A stretch of DNA of 64,000 bases from Siminovitchia thermophila (GTDB lineage Bacteria; Bacillota; Bacilli; Bacillales; Bacillaceae_C), in the NCBI RefSeq assembly GCF_016909185.1, contig NZ_JAFBFH010000006.1, positions 1-64,000 of the forward strand. Reading direction: 5' to 3'. This document shows, piece after piece, positions 25,023-33,385 of this stretch (within the stretch, counting starts at the first letter, position 1; each line of letters begins with the position of its first letter). Both the position numbers and the translations under genes were made by a program. Under the pieces are notes generated by a model, which was given only the letters and a program-made list of their open reading frames with translations, was not told where the DNA came from and did not search any database.

Positions 25023-26153
25023 ATGGACTACGAGGTTATTATTATAGGTGCGGGTTCAATGGGAATGGCTGCGGGATTTCAGCTCGCAAACAAGGGAGTA
25101 AAAGTATTATTGGTTGATGCCAATGATCCTCCTCATACAGAAGGGGCGCATCACGGTGAAACGAGGCTGATCCGCCATGCGTATGGAGAAGGCGAGAGTT
25201 ATGTTCCCATGGCACTTCGCGCGCAGGAGCTATGGGGACAATTGGAAAAAGAATCAGGCGAAACGCTTTTCCTTAAAACGGGCGTGTTGAACGTTGGTTT
25301 GCCGGATTCGCTATTCGTCCAAAATGTCATCGACAGCGCGAAGAAATATTCACTTCCACTGGAAGTCCTATCGGCACGGGAAGTCAACCAAAGATGGACC
25401 GGATTTCAAATTCCTGATGGATTAATAGGATGCTTCGAAAATGAATCCGGCGTATTGATGAGTGAAAAATGTGTACGAGCCTACCGTGATCTGGCTATTC
25501 AAAGAGGGGCAGAGATTCGTAAGAATACCCGCATTCAGTCAATCGAAACGACAAACTCTCATGTTACCGTTCGCACAAATACAGAAACATTCCGTTCTGA
25601 AAAACTGATTGTTTCTGCTGGAAAAGGGACGAATGCGGTGTTGAGACACTTGGATCTTCAATTACCGCTGCAACTTGTCAGAAAAACATTTTCTTGGTTT
25701 CATTCGGATGAACATCTGTATCGGACAGGACAATTTCCGGGCTTTACGTTCGATTTGGCGGATGGGGTATACTATGGTTTTCCGAGCGTTCACGGCTCCG
25801 GAGTAAAAATAGGACGCCATGATGGAGGCCGGCCGATTCTGCCGGATGAGGCATTGGCTGCATTTGGCGCTTTTCCTGAAGATGAACAAGATGTAAGTGA
25901 GTTTGCCCAACGCATGCTCTCTCAAAAGATGCCCCATAAGCAAGGAAAAACATGTACATATACAAACACGCTTGATACGGACTTTATCATTGACAGCCTT
26001 CCCGGGAGTGAACATATTTTAGTGGCATGCGGATTTTCGGGACACGGATTCAAATTTGCGAGTGTTATAGGAGAAATATTAAGCGAAATGGCTGCGGGGA
26101 AGAAGACAGGCTTCGATCTGTCCGGCTTTTCAATCAGCAGAATGGGGGTGTGA
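25023..26153 (+). CDS. solA: Monomeric sarcosine oxidase / N-methyl-L-tryptophan oxidase
   Basis: This FAD enzyme oxidatively demethylates N-methyl amino acids, giving formaldehyde, H2O2 and the amino acid. The FAD-binding start is YEVIIIGAGSMGMAAGFQLA, followed by HHGETRLIRHAYGEGESYVP, which carries the active-site Arg. Near residue 260, GVKIGRH supplies the Lys and His found in monomeric sarcosine oxidase, and near 306 GKTCTYTNTLDTDFIID holds the Cys that binds FAD covalently. GFSGHGFKFAS ends the family signature. The whole sequence aligns well with the Bacillus monomeric enzyme. The ATG at 25023 or a TTG one codon earlier follows AAAGGAG. It precedes the ectoine genes; sarcosine is a product of glycine betaine breakdown, so a shared osmolyte theme is plausible. 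Sarcosine versus other N-methyl substrates is not settled. Confidence 0.88.
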   Translation: MDYEVIIIGAGSMGMAAGFQLANKGVKVLLVDANDPPHTEGAHHGETRLIRHAYGEGESYVPMALRAQELWGQLEKESGETLFLKTGVLNVGLPDSLFVQNVIDSAKKYSLPLEVLSAREVNQRWTGFQIPDGLIGCFENESGVLMSEKCVRAYRDLAIQRGAEIRKNTRIQSIETTNSHVTVRTNTETFRSEKLIVSAGKGTNAVLRHLDLQLPLQLVRKTFSWFHSDEHLYRTGQFPGFTFDLADGVYYGFPSVHGSGVKIGRHDGGRPILPDEALAAFGAFPEDEQDVSEFAQRMLSQKMPHKQGKTCTYTNTLDTDFIIDSLPGSEHILVACGFSGHGFKFASVIGEILSEMAAGKKTGFDLSGFSISRMGV

Positions 26154-26365
26154 GCACCCTCTTTTATCCGGAGAGGTTGGGAGTGAGACGCAAACCTCCG
26201 ATCGGCAGGATATGAATCAAAGGGGTATGAAAGGAGCTACCGCCTGATTGAATTCAATGACCTCCACATATTCCCGTTTAAAATGAGCTTATATATATTA
26301 AACTTCTTGTGATAGTATTAGTAATATTCCAGACAACATTCTGTATTTGTAGGGAGGGAATCAGA

Positions 26366-27361
26366 TTGGATCAAACTTCAATGAGAAAACAGATGACACT
26401 CCAACTGATCTTAGAAGCAAAGAAACGCGTCTATCAAGTAGTAAAACCCACACCATTTTTCCAATCCATTCAACTATCGGAACAATACGGCTCCTCTGTT
26501 TATTTGAAGCTTGAAAACTTCCATGAAATTGGTGCTTTTAAAGTAAGGGGTGCCGCCAATAAAATATTACAATTGTCAAATGAAGAACAAAAGCGCGGAG
26601 TTGCGACGTTTTCGACAGGAAACCATGGATTGGCTGTCGCCTATGTCGCTAAAAAAAGGGGGATTTCTGCAACCGTTTGCATATCCAATCGTGTTCCAAA
26701 AGCAAAAGTGGATGCCATTCGCCGGATGGGGGCTCATGTTGAAATTGTCGGGGAAGGGCAAGATGATGCGGAAACATATTGTTATGAGTTAGAGGAAAAA
26801 TATGGTTTGACGGTGATTAAACCTTTTGATGATTCCGCTATAATCGCCGGACAAGGAACGATTGGCCTTGAAATGGCAGCAGAAGAGCCAGACATTGATG
26901 TTGTTGTCATCCCGATATCAGGGGGAGGCTTGTTTGCCGGCGTTGCAACCGCTTTAAAATTATATAATCCGAAAATTAAAACGATTGGTGTATCAATGGA
27001 GCGTTCTCCTGTCATGTTTGAGAGCATCCGGGCAGGAAAGCCTGTTATCTTAAAGGAACAACCCACTCTTGCGGATAGTTTGCTTGGGGGAATTGGGCTG
27101 GACAATACGTACACATTTGAGATTGTCAAACAGCTCGTAGATGATTTTGTGCTCGTATCTGAAGAAGAAATAGCCGAAGCCATGGGCTTTATGGCGGATG
27201 AACACCGGATGATTGTAGAGGGGGCTGCCGCTACCGGAGTTGCCGCGCTGCTAAATAAAAAAATAGATGTAACAGGCATGAAAGCAGGAATGATTATAAC
27301 TGGAAATAATGTAGATCTCTCTGTTATTTCAAAGGTGATTCAAGACTATCAACGAAAATAA
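26366..27361 (+). CDS. eutB: Threonine dehydratase-like PLP enzyme, EutB type
   Basis: The 331-residue fold-type II PLP enzyme has the PLP-Lys in LENFHEIGAFKVRGAANKI near residue 57, the substrate loop FSTGNHGLAVAYVAK and the phosphate-binding glycines PISGGGLFAGVA near 185. It lacks the C-terminal ACT-like regulatory domain of biosynthetic IlvA. In ectoine/hydroxyectoine degradation clusters a serine/threonine dehydratase-like protein, EutB, works with EutC on hydroxyectoine-derived intermediates; eutC is 6 kb downstream here. The start is placed at TTG 26366, eight bases after AGGGAGGG; an ATG lies five codons on. Ordinary threonine or serine dehydration remains a possible alternative role. 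Confidence 0.78.
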   Translation: MDQTSMRKQMTLQLILEAKKRVYQVVKPTPFFQSIQLSEQYGSSVYLKLENFHEIGAFKVRGAANKILQLSNEEQKRGVATFSTGNHGLAVAYVAKKRGISATVCISNRVPKAKVDAIRRMGAHVEIVGEGQDDAETYCYELEEKYGLTVIKPFDDSAIIAGQGTIGLEMAAEEPDIDVVVIPISGGGLFAGVATALKLYNPKIKTIGVSMERSPVMFESIRAGKPVILKEQPTLADSLLGGIGLDNTYTFEIVKQLVDDFVLVSEEEIAEAMGFMADEHRMIVEGAAATGVAALLNKKIDVTGMKAGMIITGNNVDLSVISKVIQDYQRK

Positions 27362-27401
27362 CGCACATTGGGTTACATCGCATCATGGGGGAGGGTGAAC
27401 A

Positions 27402-29096
27402 TTGAATCTGTCACTGGAAGATGTATTGAAATTTCCAATTTTTGAGACCGCCAAGGTGATTACTGGTGAAGGTGTCGTCGGTAAGAAACTAGTAGAATGG
27501 GTATCTGTCATTGAAAGTCCCGTGGAAAATTTCGTGAGAGAAAATGAACTCGTTTTAACGACGGGCATCGGCTGTTATATGAATATGCAATCTTTCTTTG
27601 AATTTTGCAAAGATGTGTATGAGTCAGGCGCATCCGCTTTGGCCATTGCTACCGGCCACTATATTAATAAAATACCGGAAGAAATTACCCAGTTTGCAGA
27701 GATGAAAGATTTTGTCATTGTGGATTTGCCGTGGGAAATTCGGTTTGCAGACATCATACATGAAGTGACAAGCGCCATTAACAATATTCAACACGATGAA
27801 TTGATCAGATTGAAGGAATTTCAGCAACAATTGATTGAAATGTTTTTAACAAAGAAGCCCTTTGCGGAAATCATCACTGTCGTGGAGAAGGAATTAGGCC
27901 TGCCGGTGATTGTCATGAATCGTAAAGGGCATGTGATCGCAGGTTCAGCCAATATTCACCATGTTCGCCGTCTATGGAGAAGTATGGAACGAAATCTTGC
28001 AGCTGAAGAATCGCATCACCCGATTTTTTCAAAATTACGTAGGGGAAAGGGAAAAGAAGTTCAGTTGTTTCATATGAAAATTCAATCTAGTGAACAAGAG
28101 CAAGGGGATTTTTTTATCGTTGCTTCATCAACATATAAAATAAAACTAAGGGAAGTCAATATTATCGAACAGGCGGTAATGGTTTCTGCATTGTGGCTGA
28201 CGAGTGAGTCCGCCATTGTCGAAAATAAAAGTCTCTTGCAGAATGAATTTGTCATCTCATTAACGACGGAAGAAGAGCCCGAGGAGAAAACGTTGCGAGA
28301 GAAGGCTAAGAGTCTTGGTTTTCATATCGATTTAAAATATGAGTGTATTATTGGTTATCCGGAAAATTTAGATACTCTTTTTTATAAAGATGGCGGGACG
28401 AGCCATGAAACGAAGCATTCATGGTTTGAAAGTATGATGACGTATATTGAGAGTGAATTGGCTGATGCCGGGCAATCGGTTCATCGGGAAGTCATGTATG
28501 CCCAAGAAGTGGATAAACTTGTTATATTTCTGGAGACAACTGAATTCGCATCTCCATCCACCTCCAACGGGACGATGAATCAATTTCTGGATCATGTGGA
28601 GAGAAGACTCAATAAATTGTTGCCGGGGCTTGTGATCTCGTGGGGCATTGGAAAACATCAAGATGGAAAAATGGCATTTTACAGAAGTTATCAGAAGGCG
28701 CTTTCCGCCTTGGAAGTGGGAAGAAAACAAAAAGGAATTGGAAAGCGCTACCACTTTGACAACACAAGGATCAGCCGCCTTATTTTACATTTATCCAAAA
28801 ACGAGGAAGTACGTGAAATTGCCACTTCCACATTGTCCCCATTAATCAAATATGATCAAAAAAGAGAAATGGATTTAATTAACACGTTCATTGCTTACAA
28901 CGAAAATTCCGGCAATGTAAGCCAGGCTGCCCGCGTGTTAAATCTACACCGCCAATCTTTATTGTACAGACTTCGAAAAATTGAATCACTGACAAATCTT
29001 TCTTTAACGAATCCGGATGATATGTTTTTGCTTGATTTCAGTATTAAAATATGGATGAGCGGGATGAATGAAAACAAAGACCGTCTTGCACTCTGA
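27402..29096 (+). CDS. PucR-family transcriptional regulator
   Basis: This 564-residue regulator has an N-terminal PucR domain (residues 1-125, beginning NLSLEDVLKFPIFETAKVIT), a central CdaR/GGDEF-like segment (about 290-430) and a C-terminal HTH (LINTFIAYNENSGNVSQAAR then LNLHRQSLLYRLRKIE). Proteins of this family activate catabolic genes in response to the substrate. It lies between eutB and the ehuA/doeA unit and ends in a good terminator, followed by a 33-bp inverted repeat repeated before the second doeA. It is therefore the best candidate to control the ectoine genes. The start is TTG with GGGAGGGTG upstream. Confidence 0.88.
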   Translation: MNLSLEDVLKFPIFETAKVITGEGVVGKKLVEWVSVIESPVENFVRENELVLTTGIGCYMNMQSFFEFCKDVYESGASALAIATGHYINKIPEEITQFAEMKDFVIVDLPWEIRFADIIHEVTSAINNIQHDELIRLKEFQQQLIEMFLTKKPFAEIITVVEKELGLPVIVMNRKGHVIAGSANIHHVRRLWRSMERNLAAEESHHPIFSKLRRGKGKEVQLFHMKIQSSEQEQGDFFIVASSTYKIKLREVNIIEQAVMVSALWLTSESAIVENKSLLQNEFVISLTTEEEPEEKTLREKAKSLGFHIDLKYECIIGYPENLDTLFYKDGGTSHETKHSWFESMMTYIESELADAGQSVHREVMYAQEVDKLVIFLETTEFASPSTSNGTMNQFLDHVERRLNKLLPGLVISWGIGKHQDGKMAFYRSYQKALSALEVGRKQKGIGKRYHFDNTRISRLILHLSKNEEVREIATSTLSPLIKYDQKREMDLINTFIAYNENSGNVSQAARVLNLHRQSLLYRLRKIESLTNLSLTNPDDMFLLDFSIKIWMSGMNENKDRLAL

Positions 29097-29102
29097 CTTT
29101 TC

Positions 29103-29134
29103 ATCAGACAGGCTTTCGACCTGTCTGATTTTTT
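29103..29134 (+). terminator. Intrinsic terminator after pucR-type gene
   Basis: A perfect 10-bp stem, ATCAGACAGG and CCTGTCTGAT, with a 7-base loop is followed by TTTTT. It starts seven bases after the regulator stop. Confidence 0.9.
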
Positions 29135-29181
29135 CATACTGAACGCCATACGGACTAGGCGATGGCGTTCTTTTCATCAAA

Positions 29182-29214
29182 TTGTATAAAGACACGCCCA
29201 TGAAGTTCATACAA
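29182..29214 (+). promoter_or_regulatory. 33-bp inverted-repeat operator, copy 1
   Basis: TTGTATAAA, a 15-base spacer and TTCATACAA form an imperfect inverted repeat (outer TTGTAT/ATACAA exact). The same half-sites with the same spacer length recur at 32066-32098. It lies just upstream of a TATAAT with a poor -35, as expected for an activator site. The binding protein is probably the PucR-family regulator encoded upstream. Confidence 0.65.
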
Positions 29215-29245
29215 ATTTTATAATGTTTTTTACATTTCGACTATT

Positions 29246-29274
29246 TATAATGAAGGCTAATGAAAGCACTTACA
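29246..29274 (+). promoter_or_regulatory. -10 box and cre-like site before ehuA/doeA
   Basis: TATAAT at 29246-29251 has no good -35 at 17 bases. Ten bases on, TGAAAGCACTTACA (29261-29274) matches the CcpA cre consensus with two deviations. Its place downstream of the -10 suggests carbon catabolite repression by blocking transcription. Confidence 0.55.
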
Positions 29275-29414
29275 ATTACATATAAAGACAAAATTCATCA
29301 TAAATCTTCACCGGCATGATGATACGGGAGCGCCGGTACTTGACATCTTTTTAGTACTGTACTGCTGAAAAGGGCAGGCGGCAAACACCATGCCACGAAA
29401 GGAGTGAGCCTGAA

Positions 29415-30253
29415 ATGACCGTATTGAAAAAAGCCGTTGGGGACGATCCGGCCCCGGGAGCCATCCAAGATCATCCGCCAGAACGCCCGATGGTTTCTTA
29501 TCAGGCTATCCGCAAATCGTTCGGGGAAACGGAAGTGTTAAAAGGAATTGACCTTCATATCAAACCGGGGGAAAAGATCACGATTATCGGTCCGAGCGGT
29601 TCGGGTAAAACGACGATTATCCGGATGCTCATGACGTTGGAGGAACCGATATCCGGAGTGATTGAAGTGGACGGAGAGCCGCTTTGGCACAAGGAAGTCA
29701 ACGGAAGACTAGTACCCGGATAAGAAACATTTGCGGAAAGTGCGCGGGAAAAATCGGAATGGTCTTTCAACAGTACAACCTCTTCCCGCATATGACGATA
29801 TTAAGGAACGTTACCGAGGCGCCGATTCATGTGCTTGGCGTGCCGAAGCAGGAAGCGGTGGAGCGGGCGCTTGAGATGCTGGAGAAAGTCGGATTGAAAG
29901 ACCATGTCGATAAATATCCGGCGCAGTTATCGGGAGGCCAGCAACAGCGTGTGGCCATTGCCCGGGCACTCGTCATGGAGCCAAAGGTAATGCTCTTTGA
30001 TGAAGTGACCTCGGCTCTGGACCCGGAACTGGTCGGAGAAGTGTTAAAGACGATCAAAGACATTGCGAAAACGAGCAATATGACGATGATTCTCGTTACA
30101 CACGAAATGGATTTTGCCCGTGAAATATCCGATCGCGTCGTGTTTATCGACCAGGGGAACATTGTTGAGCAAGGGTCGCCGGAAGAAGTGCTGGAAAATC
30201 CGGAGACGGAACGGCTGCAATTGTTTTTAAAACGGTTTAGAAACGGGTTTTAA
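29415..30253 (+). pseudogene. ehuA: Ectoine-type ABC transporter ATP-binding protein, frameshifted
   Basis: The two halves give one amino-acid ABC ATPase. The first (29415-29723) has Walker A GPSGSGKTT and the second has the Q-loop VFQQYNLFPHM, signature [15 protein letters not shown] and Walker B VMLFDE. Sequence and context fit EhuA of the ectoine/hydroxyectoine importer. The frame breaks twice. An extra G at about 29718-29719 and an extra A in the A-run at 29749-29753 each add one base; removing both restores DKKHLRKVRGKIGMVFQQ. The start ATG has GGAGTGAG upstream. No ehuB, ehuC or ehuD follow, so even a corrected ehuA would lack partners here. Two single-base homopolymer changes could also be sequencing errors. 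Confidence 0.8.
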
Positions 30254-30285
30254 AACAACATCATATATGGAAAGAAGGGATTGAT

Positions 30286-31473
30286 TTGTTATCGTTTAAC
30301 ATGTTGGAGTATCAAGAAAGGATCAGGAAAACAAAACAAAGGATGCAGGCTGAAGGGATGGATCTCTTGCTTGTGACAGATCCGGCGAATATATGTTACC
30401 TCACCGGATATAACGCTTGGTCTTTTTATGTCCATCAAATGCTTGTTGTCATGATTGATGAGGAACAGCCTTTCTGGATTGGGCGTGGACAAGACGCCAG
30501 CGCGGCCAAACATACGACGTGGTTGGATGAGGATCATATCATTCCTTACGAAGATGACTACGTACAATCGGATGTAAAACATCCTATGGATTTTGTTGCG
30601 GGAGTTTTGCAGAAGAAAAAGCAAGATAATCGTGTCATGGGTGTTGAATTTGATGCGTATTATTTTACCGCCAAAAACTATATTCAGCTTACCGCCGGGC
30701 TCCCAAATGCGATTTTTAAGGATGCCACAAACTTGGTGAATTGGGTGCGGATTATTAAATCAGAACAAGAAATTGAGTATATTAAAAAAGCGGCTAAAAT
30801 TGCGGAAAAAGCGATGCGAACGGGTGTTGATTCGATTTGGGAGGGAGTTCGGCAAAGCGATGTCGCAGCCGCGATCTCCCATGCGCAAATCAGTGGAACG
30901 GAAGATTTCGGCGGCGACTATCCTTCGATTGTCCCTCTGCTGCCGACAGGAGAAAAAACCTCTGCTTGCCACCTTACGTGGACAGACGATGTTTTGCAAA
31001 ATGGCGATCCGGTGATCATTGAATTGGCAGGATGCTATAAAAGATATCATTCACCATTGGCGAGAACGGTTGTTGTGGGAAAGCCGACTGATCAGATGCA
31101 ATATATCGCCAACATTGTCATTGAAGGCATCAATATGGCTTTGGATGCCGTAAAACCGGGAATGACTTGCGAAGAAGTGGAGCTTGTATGGCGCAAGGCA
31201 ATTGAAAAGAGCGGCATCAAAAAAGAATCCAGAATCGGGTATTCTATCGGGCTTAATTATCCGCCGGATTGGGGAGAGCATACAGCAAGCCTCAGACCGA
31301 GTGACCATACGATATTAAGGCCGAATATGACGTTTCATATGATTCCCGGGATTTGGCTCGACCACATCGGAATAGAAATTAGCGAGTCATTCAGAGTAAC
31401 AGAAACCGGATGTGAAGTACTCGCCGATTTTCCACGTGAATTGTTTGTCCGGCCAAACATTCGGCTGGCGTAA
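30286..31473 (+). CDS. doeA: Ectoine hydrolase (DoeA/EutD), copy 1
   Basis: This 395-residue member of the creatinase/aminopeptidase P (M24) fold opens the ectoine ring to N-acetyl-diaminobutyrate. The N-terminal domain has the DoeA pattern NICYLTGYNAWSFYVHQ, and the C-terminal pita-bread domain contains GGDYPSIVPLLPTGEKTSA, then HLTWTD and NYPPDWGEHTASLR. The metal-binding Asp of true peptidases are replaced: IIELAGC has Glu and YHSPLART has Ser. A metal-independent, creatinase-like mechanism is therefore likely. The TTG start follows AAAGAAGGG and aligns with the ATG of copy 2. It follows the ehuA relic by 32 bases. Prolidase function is unlikely. Confidence 0.87.
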   Translation: MLSFNMLEYQERIRKTKQRMQAEGMDLLLVTDPANICYLTGYNAWSFYVHQMLVVMIDEEQPFWIGRGQDASAAKHTTWLDEDHIIPYEDDYVQSDVKHPMDFVAGVLQKKKQDNRVMGVEFDAYYFTAKNYIQLTAGLPNAIFKDATNLVNWVRIIKSEQEIEYIKKAAKIAEKAMRTGVDSIWEGVRQSDVAAAISHAQISGTEDFGGDYPSIVPLLPTGEKTSACHLTWTDDVLQNGDPVIIELAGCYKRYHSPLARTVVVGKPTDQMQYIANIVIEGINMALDAVKPGMTCEEVELVWRKAIEKSGIKKESRIGYSIGLNYPPDWGEHTASLRPSDHTILRPNMTFHMIPGIWLDHIGIEISESFRVTETGCEVLADFPRELFVRPNIRLA

Positions 31474-31576
31474 CTGTAAAATTTTATGAGGTTGTGCAAT
31501 GCCCGCGGCAGCCTTTTTACAGCTAATCCGATTTCATTTTATCGACAAACAGAGGTCGAGCCATTTCGCAGCTTTT

Positions 31577-31923
31577 GTAGCGAACAGGGTTGAATAGATG
31601 TTGCGGCCCGTTTTTTTCCAGTAACGATTTTGGCGAATGGTGATGGATCGCGTTTTTTCCAGTAACGATTGTGGCGAATGGCGACTGATCTCCATTTTTT
31701 GCCCTATAACGATTTTGGTGAATGGCGACTGATCTCCATTTTTTGCCCTATAACGATTGTGGCGAATGGTGACTGATTTCTATATTTTTCCTTGTAACGA
31801 ATAGGGTGAATGGAACTGTTTCTCATTTTTGCCCTTTAATGAAATCAGTCGAATGGCGTTGGCTCCCGCTTTTTGCCTTGTAAAGAACTCACTGCCGAAT
31901 GTTGACTGAGAAACGGCGTTTTC
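31577..31923. repeat. Tandem array of about eight degenerate 41-44 bp units
   Basis: Units start near 31579, 31622, 31663, 31707, 31751, 31795, 31837 and 31881. The core is TAACGATTNTGGCGAATGG followed by YGACTGATCTCCATTTTTTG. The third to fifth copies are the best preserved. No gene lies in the array. It fills the space between the two doeA genes. Confidence 0.8.
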
Positions 31924-32065
31924 GCTTAATGGCAAACGACTTTCATGGTGGCAAGAGAGAAACGGGCTCGCGCTTTTTCGGAATCTGTCTCACGAGTAAA
32001 ATGCAACAAGTTTCGTGTTCTATCTATAAGGACGCTCCTTTTTTGATCATGTCAACTTGGAAAAA

Positions 32066-32098
32066 TTGTATAAAAGCGGGGACGAAAAGTTCATACAA
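32066..32098 (+). promoter_or_regulatory. 33-bp inverted-repeat operator, copy 2
   Basis: It has TTGTATAAA and TTCATACAA with a 15-base spacer, identical in half-sites and spacing to 29182-29214 although the spacer differs; AAG before the right half is also conserved. It sits about 32 bases before a TATAAT, the same geometry as copy 1. Confidence 0.65.
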
Positions 32099-32130
32099 AA
32101 TGAACGATGTTTTTCCGATAACCGTCATTT

Positions 32131-32163
32131 TATAATGAGATTACAGCTTTGAAAGCACTTTCA
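32131..32163 (+). promoter_or_regulatory. -10 box and cre-like site before second doeA
   Basis: TATAAT at 32131-32136 pairs only with a weak TGTTTT 17 bases upstream. TGAAAGCACTTTCA at 32150-32163 is a cre with a single deviation from the palindromic CcpA consensus. It repeats the arrangement found before ehuA. Confidence 0.65.
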
Positions 32164-32179
32164 TAAAGGAGGCGTTTAT

Positions 32180-33373
32180 ATGTTGGCATTCAGTCATCAA
32201 GAATATCAAAACAGGCTGATGAAAACAAAGAAAAAAATGTTGAAAAAAGGAATCGATGTATTGCTCATTACAAATCCCGCAAATATGAACTATTTATCAG
32301 GTTATAACGGGTGGTCTTTTTATGTTGATCAAGTTTTGGCCGTGATAGTTGACGAGGAACAGCCCATTTGGATTGGCAGGCATATGGATGCTAACGGAGC
32401 CAGGGCTACGACTTGGTTGTTTGAAAGTAACATTATTCCTTATCCTGACACATACATTCATTCAGAAAAGCATCCTATGGAATTTGTCGCTGATATATTG
32501 CACCAAATCGGCCAGTCAAACCGAAGAATCGGACTCGAAATGGAATCTTACTATTTCTCGGCGCTGGCTTATGAGCGTCTCAAGCAGAGCCTCCCGAACG
32601 CCACTTTTGTGGACGCGAGCTTGCTTGTAAACCATATTCGCATCATCAAATCGGAACAGGAAATTGAATATATAAAACGCGCGGCGAAAATTGTTGAAAG
32701 AGGGATGGATACCGCTGTTGCCCACATTGCCGAAGGTGTCCGGGAATGTGATGTGGTCGCGCAAATTTATAAAGAGTTAATCACGGGAACACCCGAATTT
32801 GGAGGAGATTATCCATCCATTGTTCCGTTGCTCCCTTCGGGAGAAAATACATCGACACCGCATTTAACATGGACCGATCGACAATATCAATACGGTGAAA
32901 TGGTCATTATTGAATTGGCCGGGTGTCATCAGCGCTACCACTCTCCGCTTGCCAGGACTGTCTCGATTGGCCAGCCAAGTGAAGAAGCATTGGAAGTATC
33001 GAAAATCGTTATTGAAGGTTTAAATACAGCGTTGGATGCGGTAAAGCCGGGGGTGACTTGCGAAGAAGTGGAGATGGCTTGGACAAATGTCATTCAAAAA
33101 TATGGCATTGAAAAAGAATCCCGGGTCGGTTATTCGATGGGCTTAAATTACCCGCCGGATTGGGGGGAGCATACGGCTAGCATCAGACGGGGAGATCTGA
33201 CCGTCCTTCAGCCCAATATGACTTTTCATTTAATTCCGGGCCTATGGTTTGATGATTACGGCATTGAAATCAGCGAGTCGTTCCGGGTAACGGAGAATGG
33301 TTGTGAAGTGCTGGCGAATTATCGCAGGGAGCTCATTGTAAAAGAGGATTTGGACTTAACGATTATCAGTTAG
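32180..33373 (+). CDS. doeA: Ectoine hydrolase (DoeA/EutD), copy 2
   Basis: This 397-residue protein is homologous to copy 1 along the whole length, with NMNYLSGYNGWSFYVDQ, GGDYPSIVPLLPSGENTS, THLTWTD-type and NYPPDWGEHTASIR blocks. The same loss of metal ligands is visible (IIELAGC, YHSPLART). An AGGAGG lies nine bases before the ATG. Unlike copy 1 it heads an unbroken operon with eutC, the deacetylase, dehydrogenase, transporter and transaminase genes, each a few bases to about 30 bases apart. One of the two copies may be specialised for hydroxyectoine or be a recent duplicate; the sequence does not say which. Confidence 0.88.
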   Translation: MLAFSHQEYQNRLMKTKKKMLKKGIDVLLITNPANMNYLSGYNGWSFYVDQVLAVIVDEEQPIWIGRHMDANGARATTWLFESNIIPYPDTYIHSEKHPMEFVADILHQIGQSNRRIGLEMESYYFSALAYERLKQSLPNATFVDASLLVNHIRIIKSEQEIEYIKRAAKIVERGMDTAVAHIAEGVRECDVVAQIYKELITGTPEFGGDYPSIVPLLPSGENTSTPHLTWTDRQYQYGEMVIIELAGCHQRYHSPLARTVSIGQPSEEALEVSKIVIEGLNTALDAVKPGVTCEEVEMAWTNVIQKYGIEKESRVGYSMGLNYPPDWGEHTASIRRGDLTVLQPNMTFHLIPGLWFDDYGIEISESFRVTENGCEVLANYRRELIVKEDLDLTIIS

Positions 33374-33385
33374 GTGGTGAAAACC

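Noticed and set aside
30286-33373. Annotation of the two M24 proteins as Xaa-Pro peptidases
   Set aside because: The metal-binding Asp residues are replaced and the context is ectoine degradation, so ectoine hydrolase fits better.
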